NCBI GenBank assembly: GCA_020355945.1
Contig: CP070627.1
Location: 1,121,736 to 1,131,187, forward strand
Origin: Candidatus Aminicenantota bacterium
GTDB taxonomy: Bacteria; Acidobacteriota; Aminicenantia; UBA2199
DNA length: 9,452 nt
Direction: 5' to 3'
This document shows, piece after piece, positions 1-6,527 of this stretch. Under the pieces are notes generated by a model. The model saw nothing but the letters and a program-made list of their open reading frames with translations, had not been told where the DNA came from and did not search any database. Each line of letters opens with the position of its first letter. Position 1 is the stretch's first letter. Position numbers and translations under genes: made by a program.

Positions 1-41
1 ATTTTTTAGTTATTTTCATAGGAGGCTATTCTCGGATTAAA

Positions 42-1907
42 TTAATACAAATCCCGGAGTTCCAATTGCATGTGCAAATGTTTTCCGTTTCTCAACACAG
101 TAACATCATACCGAGTCCCTATTTTCCCTTTGAATAGATTCCTGGTGGCAATTACACCAACAGAGGCCGCATCAGTATGATTTACAGTTTTAATAATGTC
201 GCCTTTTTTAAAACCTGCCTGGTGCGCAGGAGTACCTGGTGACACCCAGACCACCTCAATCTCACCCCGGTCCGCTGCCATTAACTGTAATCCGCTCCTG
301 TTCTCCGGGAACCGGTAATCGAAATGTTTGCCTTTTTCAACAATTAACTGCTGGTTTTTATAATCCAGGTAAATGACAAAATGGCGAAAAACCGCATTTC
401 CTACATTGCCCAGGAGTGTTTTATCCATAAATGCGCCTTCACCTTCCCGGAGAGGGAAACCGATCAAGGGATCGGAAAGGGTAAATCCGGCAAATTCCAG
501 TTTTTTAAAACGAATAGCCCGGGTTTTAATCCCACCACCTGCGCCATAACTCATCCCATCGATTCCTTTGCGATCCGGGAATCCTTTTTCTTTAGCATAA
601 GGGTAATGAAAATCAATCCCGCCGGACCCCAGGTCTACGCGCCAGTTCCCGGTATATTTACCATCTACAGTCATAGGAACCGTAAAATTTCTATCTATCA
701 GCGGCGCCTCAAGAATTTTACCTTTTCCATTGTATTGGAATTTATCCGGGTGATAGAAAGAGATTTTTTCATTGGCATAGTCCACTTTTATCACAAAACG
801 AGACATGAAATCGTATCCCAAAATACCTTTGATATCCATACCAAAGGCTTTTAGACAGAAAGTGGTGATAAAATCGGCTGCTGCTATTGTTTGTTTTTCC
901 ATCACCAGGCCGGGCAGCGTGATAGAAGGAACCGTTACAAATGAGATGTCCACGGTTTTGCCGATCCCTTCACCTTTTACTTTCCCTTCAGGGTTCAACC
1001 CTAATGTCCGGGCAAATCCCAGGTCAATCACAGAACTCCCGGCACCGGAATCAAGAATCCACAAACTCTCCTTTCCTTTGATATTCACCGTTAACAGGAT
1101 ATGATTTTCCACATATCGAAAAGGAATATTCTCTGCCCGGTAAAGGGTGAGGAATCGAAAATCCCGGACATCCTGTCGGGGCAGTTGGAAAAGTGAAGCA
1201 TCAATGGGAATACCGGATTCATATTTAGTGATATGCAGGGAAAAGGTTTGATTCACGGGCAGCCGCGTAACTTCCCGATGAAACGGATGTTTAATGCCCT
1301 TAACTTCTCGATAATCCGAGTATACTTGCCGGATTTCTTCCGTGGGTCGGGTATCCACGCTTTTTTCCATTAAAAAGGTTTTAGTATTGATGTATCTGAT
1401 GGAAAGATCACTGTTAATGGTATTGGAAATTTTTACCACGTAACAATCGCTGTTCCTTATTTTTTGCAGACCTGCAAAGGTTAAGGTAAAATGTTGGGAT
1501 TGGGGGTTCATAAACTCGTAGTTTTGCAGCAGTTGTTGTACTTTTCGTCTTTTAATGGTTTCTTCGTCTTTGTGAACCAGGAGTTTTCGGTTTTGATCGA
1601 TACTCCAGGTGACCTGGCCGTTATCGCCGGAAATGGATTTGAAAACCTTTAAGTCCAACTCCTGGCGGCTTAAATTGGGAGCTTGATACCAATGTTTCAT
1701 GGTTCCTTTGAGGTTGTCCAGGTTAAATTCCGCCTCATAATAGAAGGATTGTTGGGCTTTTAATTTTTCCAGTCCTCCCAGGGCTGCGCAGTATTTTTCC
1801 AGTATATGCAGCGGATCGGAGAGTTCTTTTTTTCCACAGCGGTAAAGACCAATGGAAATGGTCACGATGATTAAGATACTGAGTGCAAATATGTTCTTTT
1901 TTTTCAT
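42..1907 (-). CDS. Retropepsin-like aspartyl protease with LolA-like N-terminus and C-terminal PDZ domain
   Basis: Predicted cell-envelope protease of 621 aa. Residues 5-22 form a hydrophobic N-terminal segment after a KKK start, so it is exported or membrane-anchored. Cys24 follows it, but with Arg at -1 (LYRC), a poor lipobox. Residues about 32-245 look like the LolA/lipoprotein-sorting-like beta domain often placed before such proteases. Two aspartyl lobes follow. Lobe 1 has DSGAG (Asp286) and the later hydrophobic-Gly motif ILGYDF (362-367). Lobe 2 has DLGSGG (Asp425) and LLGN (498-501). Together they could give the two catalytic aspartates in one chain. A PDZ domain spans about 540-617 (SPGTPAHQAGFKKGD at 556-570). 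GGAGG at 1917-1913 lies 5 bases before the ATG and supports this start. The gene diverges from the signalling operon, and its substrate is unknown. Domain identities come from motif reading. Asp425 in a DLG rather than DTG/DSG context leaves activity of the second lobe less certain. Confidence 0.85.
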   Translation of the reverse strand: MKKKNIFALSILIIVTISIGLYRCGKKELSDPLHILEKYCAALGGLEKLKAQQSFYYEAEFNLDNLKGTMKHWYQAPNLSRQELDLKVFKSISGDNGQVTWSIDQNRKLLVHKDEETIKRRKVQQLLQNYEFMNPQSQHFTLTFAGLQKIRNSDCYVVKISNTINSDLSIRYINTKTFLMEKSVDTRPTEEIRQVYSDYREVKGIKHPFHREVTRLPVNQTFSLHITKYESGIPIDASLFQLPRQDVRDFRFLTLYRAENIPFRYVENHILLTVNIKGKESLWILDSGAGSSVIDLGFARTLGLNPEGKVKGEGIGKTVDISFVTVPSITLPGLVMEKQTIAAADFITTFCLKAFGMDIKGILGYDFMSRFVIKVDYANEKISFYHPDKFQYNGKGKILEAPLIDRNFTVPMTVDGKYTGNWRVDLGSGGIDFHYPYAKEKGFPDRKGIDGMSYGAGGGIKTRAIRFKKLEFAGFTLSDPLIGFPLREGEGAFMDKTLLGNVGNAVFRHFVIYLDYKNQQLIVEKGKHFDYRFPENRSGLQLMAADRGEIEVVWVSPGTPAHQAGFKKGDIIKTVNHTDAASVGVIATRNLFKGKIGTRYDVTVLRNGKHLHMQLELRDLY

Positions 1908-1924
1908 TCCTGCCTCCGGCCATT

Positions 1925-1954
1925 ATTTTGCCAGTTTTTTCGAACAAATGTCAA
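1925..1954 (-). promoter_or_regulatory. Candidate sigma-70-type promoter for the protease gene
   Basis: Read on the minus strand, a perfect TTGACA (1954-1949) is followed after 18 bases by CAAAAT (1930-1925), a 4 of 6 match to the -10 consensus. Initiation would fall near 1918, just upstream of the GGAGG ribosome site at 1917-1913, giving a very short leader. The -35 is strong and the -10 weak. Two further TTGACA copies on this strand (2010-2005 and 2077-2072) lack a well-placed -10. Confidence 0.3.
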
Positions 1955-2024
1955 GAGGTAACAGTTAAATTTTTCCTATTAAAACCCTGCAACATTTTTT
2001 GCTGTGTCAATATTTCTCTAGACC

Positions 2025-2059
2025 CTTAAACAGCGATTAACACTGGCTGTAGGCTTAAG
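2025..2059. promoter_or_regulatory. Imperfect dyad, possible upstream activator site
   Basis: The left arm CTTAAACAGC (2025-2034) is complemented by GCTGT (2046-2050) and TTAAG (2055-2059), with four unpaired bases (AGGC) in the right arm and an 11-base centre. Its midpoint lies roughly 170 bases upstream of the predicted sigma-54 start, within the range usual for enhancer-binding-protein sites. No activator gene is present in the window and the symmetry is imperfect, so the assignment is weak. Confidence 0.22.
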
Positions 2060-2187
2060 AGAAAAAAAAACTGTCAACTTTTGCTGCACCATTTTTTTTT
2101 TTTTATGTCTGTTATCCATTGGGGATGAACAATTGAAAACAGCCGTTAAATGCTCTTAAAGGGGATTCTCCCTCCTGGTGACTCTTG

Positions 2188-2203
2188 TGGCATGAAATTT
2201 GCA
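2188..2203 (+). promoter_or_regulatory. Sigma-54 (-24/-12) promoter
   Basis: The sequence TGGCATG-AAAT-TTGCA matches the sigma-54 consensus TGGCACG-N4-TTGCW at every specified position except C to T at the sixth. The invariant GG (2189-2190) and GC (2201-2202) are exactly 10 bases apart, as required. With the C of GC at -12, transcription would start at about 2213-2214, on the first base of the phosphatase ATG. No Shine-Dalgarno sequence precedes that ATG, which fits a leaderless or nearly leaderless message. Sigma-54 promoters need an AAA+ activator, and none is encoded in this window. Confidence 0.65.
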
Positions 2204-2213
2204 CTAACAAAAT

Positions 2214-3446
2214 ATGAAACCCAAACACATTGTCCTGGCAGAAGATGAACATCGAGCCAGGATCGCTCTATCTATTATTCTCAGGAAAGCAGGCTACCAG
2301 GTGACAGCGGCTGCCGATGGGAAAAAGGCCCTGGATATCCTGTTAAAAATGCACCGGGACGAACAACCTGCCGACCTGTTGGTAAGCGATATCCAGATGC
2401 CTGAGCTCAATGGTCTCCAACTCATTGATGAACTGAGAAAGAATAAAATTGATATTCCTATTCTTGTGATTACCGGTTTCGGCGACAAGGAAACGGTAAT
2501 CCAACTGATGCGAAAAGGGTGTGATGATTTTATTGAAAAACCCTTTGAACCGGACGAGGTATTAAACAACGCGGCAGCGGTGTTAAAAAGAAATGAATCC
2601 CTTCAGAGAGAGAAGAAAAAGGAACTGGAACAAATGGAGAGGAAAACCAGCCGGATGACGCGCGAAATGGAAACCTTCAAAAAAAATTACTTACATTTGA
2701 GCCGGCAGTTTGATTCGGCAGTAGATGCGTACCAGGATATCATTCATATTGATGTAACCGCCAGCCATGTTAAGATGGCCTATCGTTTCCAACCCCTGTC
2801 CCGTTTGGGGGGTGATTTTTTTGATGCCTGCAGAACAGAGAAGGGATGCGCCATCCTGGTGGCGGATGTGGCCGGCCATGATATGGGGGCCTCCTATCAC
2901 GCCGTGCTCCTGAAAGCCTTTTTTAACGAAAGCTGCACACAAGGAAAACCCGGCCAGGAACTGTTTTACTTGTTGAACCAGCAATTGATCAAAAACAAAA
3001 AAGTGGAACGAATGGTGACCGCCATGTTCCTGGAGATCAACCTGGAACAAATGGTCCTGGAAACGGTTTCAGCCGGTCACCCCCCGATGTTAAAGATCAA
3101 TGGAAATGGGAACGGCCAGGTGGATCCGGCCTATCTTCATACAGATGAGAAAGGAGGTCATGTGCTGGGAATTTTTGAAAATACCCAATATCAAAATTGC
3201 CGCTTTCCTATAAAAGCCGGGGACCGCTTTGTCCTGTATACCGACGGCGTTATCGATGCGCTTCGCGTAAACGGTCCCAGCGGCAAAAAAACAAAACTCT
3301 TACAGGAAGGATTGATGGAAATCATCCAACGCCATCGACAAAAAGAATTAAATCAATTGATCGATACCGCCTGGAATGATGTATTCGAATTTTGCCGACA
3401 TAAACCTCACGATGATATGCTGCTGTTGGGGGTAGAGATTCCATGA
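2214..3446 (+). CDS. Receiver-PP2C serine phosphatase (RsbU/SpoIIE-like)
   Basis: Cytosolic response regulator of 410 aa whose output is a PPM-type Ser/Thr phosphatase. The receiver spans residues 4-122, with acidic pocket Glu10/Asp11, phosphoacceptor Asp59 (SDIQMP), Thr87 and Lys109 (EKPF). A charged, probably coiled-coil linker covers about 123-170. The PP2C domain (about 185-408) keeps the family's metal-binding signatures: GGDFFD (199-204), DVAGHD (218-223), TDGV (343-346) and HDDM (399-402), so it should be active. Members of this family dephosphorylate a STAS-domain anti-anti-sigma-type protein; the likely partner here is the STAS domain of the next gene, 30 bases downstream. Phosphorylation of Asp59, perhaps by a kinase later in the operon, would be the switch. 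There is no ribosome site before the ATG, but a later start would remove the first strand of the receiver, so this start is kept. Confidence 0.92.
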   Translation: MKPKHIVLAEDEHRARIALSIILRKAGYQVTAAADGKKALDILLKMHRDEQPADLLVSDIQMPELNGLQLIDELRKNKIDIPILVITGFGDKETVIQLMRKGCDDFIEKPFEPDEVLNNAAAVLKRNESLQREKKKELEQMERKTSRMTREMETFKKNYLHLSRQFDSAVDAYQDIIHIDVTASHVKMAYRFQPLSRLGGDFFDACRTEKGCAILVADVAGHDMGASYHAVLLKAFFNESCTQGKPGQELFYLLNQQLIKNKKVERMVTAMFLEINLEQMVLETVSAGHPPMLKINGNGNGQVDPAYLHTDEKGGHVLGIFENTQYQNCRFPIKAGDRFVLYTDGVIDALRVNGPSGKKTKLLQEGLMEIIQRHRQKELNQLIDTAWNDVFEFCRHKPHDDMLLLGVEIP

Positions 3447-3476
3447 AACCACCGGAAAGTTTGATAAGGAGAAATA

Positions 3477-4274
3477 ATGTTTAGCGTAAAAGAAGAAGAA
3501 AATTACATTGCCTTTGACCTTTCATCGGAACTGCGCCTGGTGGACCGAACCATTGCAGAATCCGTGACCTTCTTGAAAAACTCTGGTGTCCGGGATGATT
3601 CCAACTTTAAACTGGTACTGCGCGAAATGCTCAATAACGCCATCGAACATGGGAATAAAAATATAATTGAAAAAAAAGTTTCCTGTACCATCACTAACTT
3701 GAATCCGGGGCAAAACTCCCTGGCCCATGTAAGCAAACGGTTTCGCATCGATGTGCAGGATAAAGGTGCGGGATTTAATTATCATGACCTGGATTTCACC
3801 TTACCGGAAGACCCCAAACAAATCCGCAACCGGGGATTCTCATTGATCAATGCTTTTGCCGATGAAATCCGCTTCAATGAACCGGGAAACAAAATCTCCG
3901 TATACCTTACCTTTACCCAGGGCACCACTTTTGATATACAAGAAGAAAAAGAAAAAGGAAGCTGTGTCATTACTCCTTCCGGGAACCTCACCGCAGTGGT
4001 GGCGGACCAATTGCGGGAAATGCTCCGGGAACTCTTTGACACAGGGAACCGGGAATTCAGTTTTGACCTTAAACATGTGGAAGACATCGATTCCATATGC
4101 CTCAGCGTGTTGATCGTTCTCTACAAAACCCTTACCAAATCAGACAATCACTATAGATTGGAAATCATCAATGTCAATGAAGATCTGGTCAACCTGTTTC
4201 AATTGACCCGGATGGATGAGATATATATAATTAAAAGTGGTAAAAATAGAAATAAATTAACCGATACAGGATAA
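3477..4274 (+). CDS. RsbW-like HATPase fused to a STAS domain
   Basis: A 265-aa partner-switch protein combining an anti-sigma-type Ser/Thr kinase fold with an antagonist-type domain. The HATPase region (about 10-147) has the N-box REMLNNAIEHGN (49-60). Glu50 and Asn54 are placed like the catalytic Glu and Mg-binding Asn of SpoIIAB (E-x3-N-A). The G1 box is DKGAGF (95-100); the glycine-rich lid is reduced to RNRGFSLI (117-124). The STAS region (about 152-253) carries DSIC at 205-208, so Ser206 sits where SpoIIAA/RsbV proteins are phosphorylated (DSSG). These partners are usually separate proteins, and their fusion suggests phosphorylation in cis or a self-inhibited state. AAGGAG at 3466-3471, 5 bases before the ATG, supports the start. 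The adjacent PP2C gene is the natural counter-enzyme. The protein's own target (a sigma factor or other) is not visible here. Confidence 0.88.
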   Translation: MFSVKEEENYIAFDLSSELRLVDRTIAESVTFLKNSGVRDDSNFKLVLREMLNNAIEHGNKNIIEKKVSCTITNLNPGQNSLAHVSKRFRIDVQDKGAGFNYHDLDFTLPEDPKQIRNRGFSLINAFADEIRFNEPGNKISVYLTFTQGTTFDIQEEKEKGSCVITPSGNLTAVVADQLREMLRELFDTGNREFSFDLKHVEDIDSICLSVLIVLYKTLTKSDNHYRLEIINVNEDLVNLFQLTRMDEIYIIKSGKNRNKLTDTG

Positions 4275-4295
4275 ATTTTACCAGGGAGTTACGGT

Positions 4296-5363
4296 ATGGA
4301 TTTTGAATTTGACCAGGAGATCGTAGATGGTTTTATCCGGGAGGCCAGGGAGTATTTAACGCCCCTGGGGGATGACCTTTGTTTGTTGGAGCAGCAGGGA
4401 GATCACCCGGACACCCAATTGGTGCAAAAAGTTGCCCGCCCCCTTCATACCATTAAAGTAGCAGCCGGATTCCTGGACCTGGACAAAATCTGTGAACTGT
4501 CCCGCACCATGGAGGCTATGGTCACCCTGGTGCGAAACGGGGATCTGGTCCCCGGTTCCTGGCTAATCCGGCTGCTCCTGGAGGGTGTCGACGGACTGCA
4601 CCACCTGCTGGAAAATATCGAACATCACACGGATACGGATATCTCTCCCCTGGTGAACCGCCTGCAAGATTTCCTCTCCCAGCAACTGTCCGTTGAAGTC
4701 AAACAATACCTGGAACAAATGGTGCCGTTGACCTTCAAAGGGGGAAGCGATGCAGGGTTTGCCATCAGTGAATATACCCGGAAACAGGTACAAAACCGGA
4801 AGGATTTTCTCTATGTGTTGAAATTTGACCTGGATGAGATCAGGAAAACCAGGGGGAAAAGCCCGGTCCTGCTGATAAAGGAACTGTTGGAGAAGGGGGA
4901 GATACTGGACGGTAAGATAGATACACCTTTACAAGACCTTTCCCAGCAGGTGGACAACTCCCCCCTATTTTATGAAGTCCTCTATCGCAGCCCCTTGTCC
5001 AAAATGCACCTGGAAATACAATTGGATTTGACTTTCAATCAAGTCATGGTGGTACTTGACCAGCAAACATCTCAATACCACCTGGACCAACCGGGAGAAA
5101 AATCCAGGGCATCCGCTAAAAAAGAAAAACCAATGGAATTGGAAAATGAAACCCTAAGCGTATCCACGGCGATCATCAACCACCTGGGCAGCCTGGTGCA
5201 TGAACTGGTGCAGATACGAAATTTGGAGCTGCAGCGGTTAGACACTTCGGACACCGTTGCTGTAACCATTACCCAACGCCTGGATACGGTCACTTCCCAA
5301 TTGCAAAAAACCATATCGCAAATCCCAATAAAAGACAAAACCGGAGGAGAAAGCAAGAAATGA
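4296..5363 (+). CDS. CheA-like Hpt/dimerisation protein without kinase domain
   Basis: A 355-aa protein built like the front half of CheA. The Hpt (P1) domain spans about 1-130, with His51 in HTIKVAAGFL; the glycine normally found four residues after the His is Val55. Residues about 168-258 resemble the segment that follows P1 in many CheA homologues (a VLKFDLDEIRKTRGKSP-type strand, then LLIKEL). Residues about 283-345 match the two P3 dimerisation helices (LVHELVQIRN at 300-309, then RLDTVTSQLQ). The P4 HATPase and P5 CheW-like domains are absent: the reading frame ends in a Lys/Glu-rich tail whose TGA overlaps the next gene's ATG. It should therefore be a phosphotransfer scaffold, phosphorylated by another kinase and passing phosphate to receivers of this operon. 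AGGGAG at 4283-4288 supports the start. The neat 4-base overlap argues against recent truncation, but loss of a kinase domain from an ancestral CheA is plausible. Confidence 0.8.
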   Translation: MDFEFDQEIVDGFIREAREYLTPLGDDLCLLEQQGDHPDTQLVQKVARPLHTIKVAAGFLDLDKICELSRTMEAMVTLVRNGDLVPGSWLIRLLLEGVDGLHHLLENIEHHTDTDISPLVNRLQDFLSQQLSVEVKQYLEQMVPLTFKGGSDAGFAISEYTRKQVQNRKDFLYVLKFDLDEIRKTRGKSPVLLIKELLEKGEILDGKIDTPLQDLSQQVDNSPLFYEVLYRSPLSKMHLEIQLDLTFNQVMVVLDQQTSQYHLDQPGEKSRASAKKEKPMELENETLSVSTAIINHLGSLVHELVQIRNLELQRLDTSDTVAVTITQRLDTVTSQLQKTISQIPIKDKTGGESKK

Positions 5364-6505
5364 TACAAAAACAAAAGCTGTTAATCGTTGATGACAGCCC
5401 GGTTCTCTTGCAAATCCTGACCAGGCTGCTGAAGCATGATGCCTATGAATTGATTTCAGCCGTCAGTGGAGACCAGGCTTTGCAGTTGGTCAGGGAAATG
5501 AAACCGGATATGGTTCTCATGGACATCGATATGCCGGGAATGGATGGATTTGAAACCTGTCGGCAGATAAAAAAAGACCCGGAATTGGCTGAAATACCCG
5601 TAATTTTCATTTCCGGCTATGCCACTTATGAAAACAGGCTAAAAAGTTTTGAGGTGGGGGGGCAAGACATCATTTCCAAACCCGTGCAGCGGGACGAATT
5701 GATCGCCCATATCAATACTCACCTCACCCTTAGAACCCTCCAACAAAAGCTGAAGCATGAAATCGAAGACAAACAGGCGCTTATCCGGGTGCTCACTCAT
5801 GATATAGCTACCCCGTTGACGGTGATTAGCGGGCAAGTGGAAATGGCTTTATCTAACCTGCCGGGGGACGATCATTCCTCACTGCCAGCATTGATGAAAC
5901 GACTGCAATTGATCGACAGGTCTGCCGAACAAATCCACGAGATCATTGAACATATCGGGACAATGGAAGCGATAAAATCCGGTAAAAAGACGTTAACACT
6001 GGAACCGGTGTCGCTGAAACTTGCGTTTCAAGAATCCAGCGCACTTCTCAAGGACCGACTGAAAGACAAAAACCTTTACCTGGAAATCATACCTCCCCTC
6101 CAGACCCTGGAAATTGCCATCGTGGCGGAACGGGTCTCTTTTACCAGCAATGTGCTCAATAATCTCCTCTCCAATGCCATTAAATTTTCATATCCCGGTT
6201 CCACCATTCAATTGAAAGTCCACGATAACGGGGATGAGGACGATGTGTCCATTCTTTTGAAAGACCAGGGCATAGGGATACCCCAACATATTTTAAACCA
6301 TATTTTCAGTCCCACGGTTCCCACGTCCAGGAGGGGTACGGCAGGTGAAAAAGGAACCGGGTTCGGAATGCCTATTGTAAAAAAATACTTAGACCTGTTT
6401 GGAGGCGAGATTACCATCCAATCAAAGCCCAAAGAGGAGGACCTTCGCGACCACGGTACGGAAATCCGGTTGACATTGAAAAAAGCAAAAAATAATATGA
6501 TATAA
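5360..6505 (+). CDS. Receiver-linked histidine kinase (REC-HisKA-HATPase)
   Basis: Cytosolic hybrid kinase of 381 aa with an N-terminal receiver. The receiver (about 5-123) has Asp11/Asp12, phosphoacceptor Asp55 (MDIDMPGMDG), Ser85 and Lys107 (SKPV). A short helical linker leads to HisKA (about 138-203) with His147 in THDIATPL. The HATPase domain (about 213-375) has the N-box NNLLSNAIKFS (Asn272), DQGIGIP (302-308) and GTGFGMPIVKKYL (332-344), so it should be catalytically complete. No sensor domain or membrane helix is present, so the receiver itself is the likely input, making this a relay kinase controlled by another kinase or by the Hpt protein. Its ATG overlaps the stop of the preceding gene (ATGA). 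GGAGGAG at 5343-5349, 10 bases upstream, is the ribosome site, and translational coupling with the Hpt protein is likely. Confidence 0.92.
   Translation: MIQKQKLLIVDDSPVLLQILTRLLKHDAYELISAVSGDQALQLVREMKPDMVLMDIDMPGMDGFETCRQIKKDPELAEIPVIFISGYATYENRLKSFEVGGQDIISKPVQRDELIAHINTHLTLRTLQQKLKHEIEDKQALIRVLTHDIATPLTVISGQVEMALSNLPGDDHSSLPALMKRLQLIDRSAEQIHEIIEHIGTMEAIKSGKKTLTLEPVSLKLAFQESSALLKDRLKDKNLYLEIIPPLQTLEIAIVAERVSFTSNVLNNLLSNAIKFSYPGSTIQLKVHDNGDEDDVSILLKDQGIGIPQHILNHIFSPTVPTSRRGTAGEKGTGFGMPIVKKYLDLFGGEITIQSKPKEEDLRDHGTEIRLTLKKAKNNMI
6470..6498 (+). promoter_or_regulatory. Candidate internal promoter for the last kinase gene
   Basis: A perfect TTGACA (6470-6475) near the end of the preceding gene is followed after 17 bases by TAATAT (6493-6498), a 4 of 6 match to the -10 consensus. 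Initiation would fall near 6505, ahead of the GAGG ribosome site at 6518-6521. A perfect TATAAT lies at 6501-6506 but is 25 bases from TTGACA, or 19 from the weaker TTGAAA at 6476-6481. This could allow expression of the last gene independent of sigma-54, but AT-rich coding ends often give such matches. Confidence 0.3.
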
Positions 6506-6527
6506 TATTGAGGTAAAGAGGAAAAAA

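Larger units (their letters stand above)
1908..2213. other. Divergent intergenic control region
   Basis: This 306-base non-coding stretch separates the leftward protease from the rightward signalling operon. It is AT-rich and contains an A9 tract (2062-2070) and a T13 tract (2092-2104), which could bend DNA. It has three TGTCAA hexamers (1949-1954, 2005-2010, 2072-2077), an imperfect dyad around 2025-2059, and the sigma-54-type promoter at its right end. I see no convincing small gene or structured RNA in it. Confidence 0.6.

Noticed and set aside
1..41. Possible terminator for the protease at the left edge
   Set aside because: On the minus strand only a four-base ATAG/CTAT stem followed by interrupted A/T sequence is seen. 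That is not enough for a call, and the window ends.
381..1104. Overlapping plus-strand open frames (157 and 99 codons) opposite the protease gene
   Set aside because: They lie wholly antisense to a gene with clear aspartyl-protease and PDZ motifs, and their peptides show no recognisable domain. They are shadow frames.
1919..1934. Minus-strand TGGCA...GGCC with GG-N10-GC spacing, resembling a sigma-54 promoter for the protease
   Set aside because: It misses key bases of the -12 element (TGGCC instead of TTGCA), and a start at 1907 would leave the good GGAGG ribosome site (1917-1913) out of the transcript.
2062..2104. A9 and T13 tracts as an intrinsic terminator hairpin
   Set aside because: The stem would be pure A-T with a 21-base loop and no GC pairs, and there is no upstream plus-strand gene to terminate. 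A bent-DNA or promoter-spacer role is more likely.
6501..6506. Perfect TATAAT between the fourth and fifth operon genes as a -10
   Set aside because: It is 25 bases from the perfect TTGACA and 19 from a weaker TTGAAA. The TAATAT at 6493-6498 gives better spacing, so TATAAT alone was not called.
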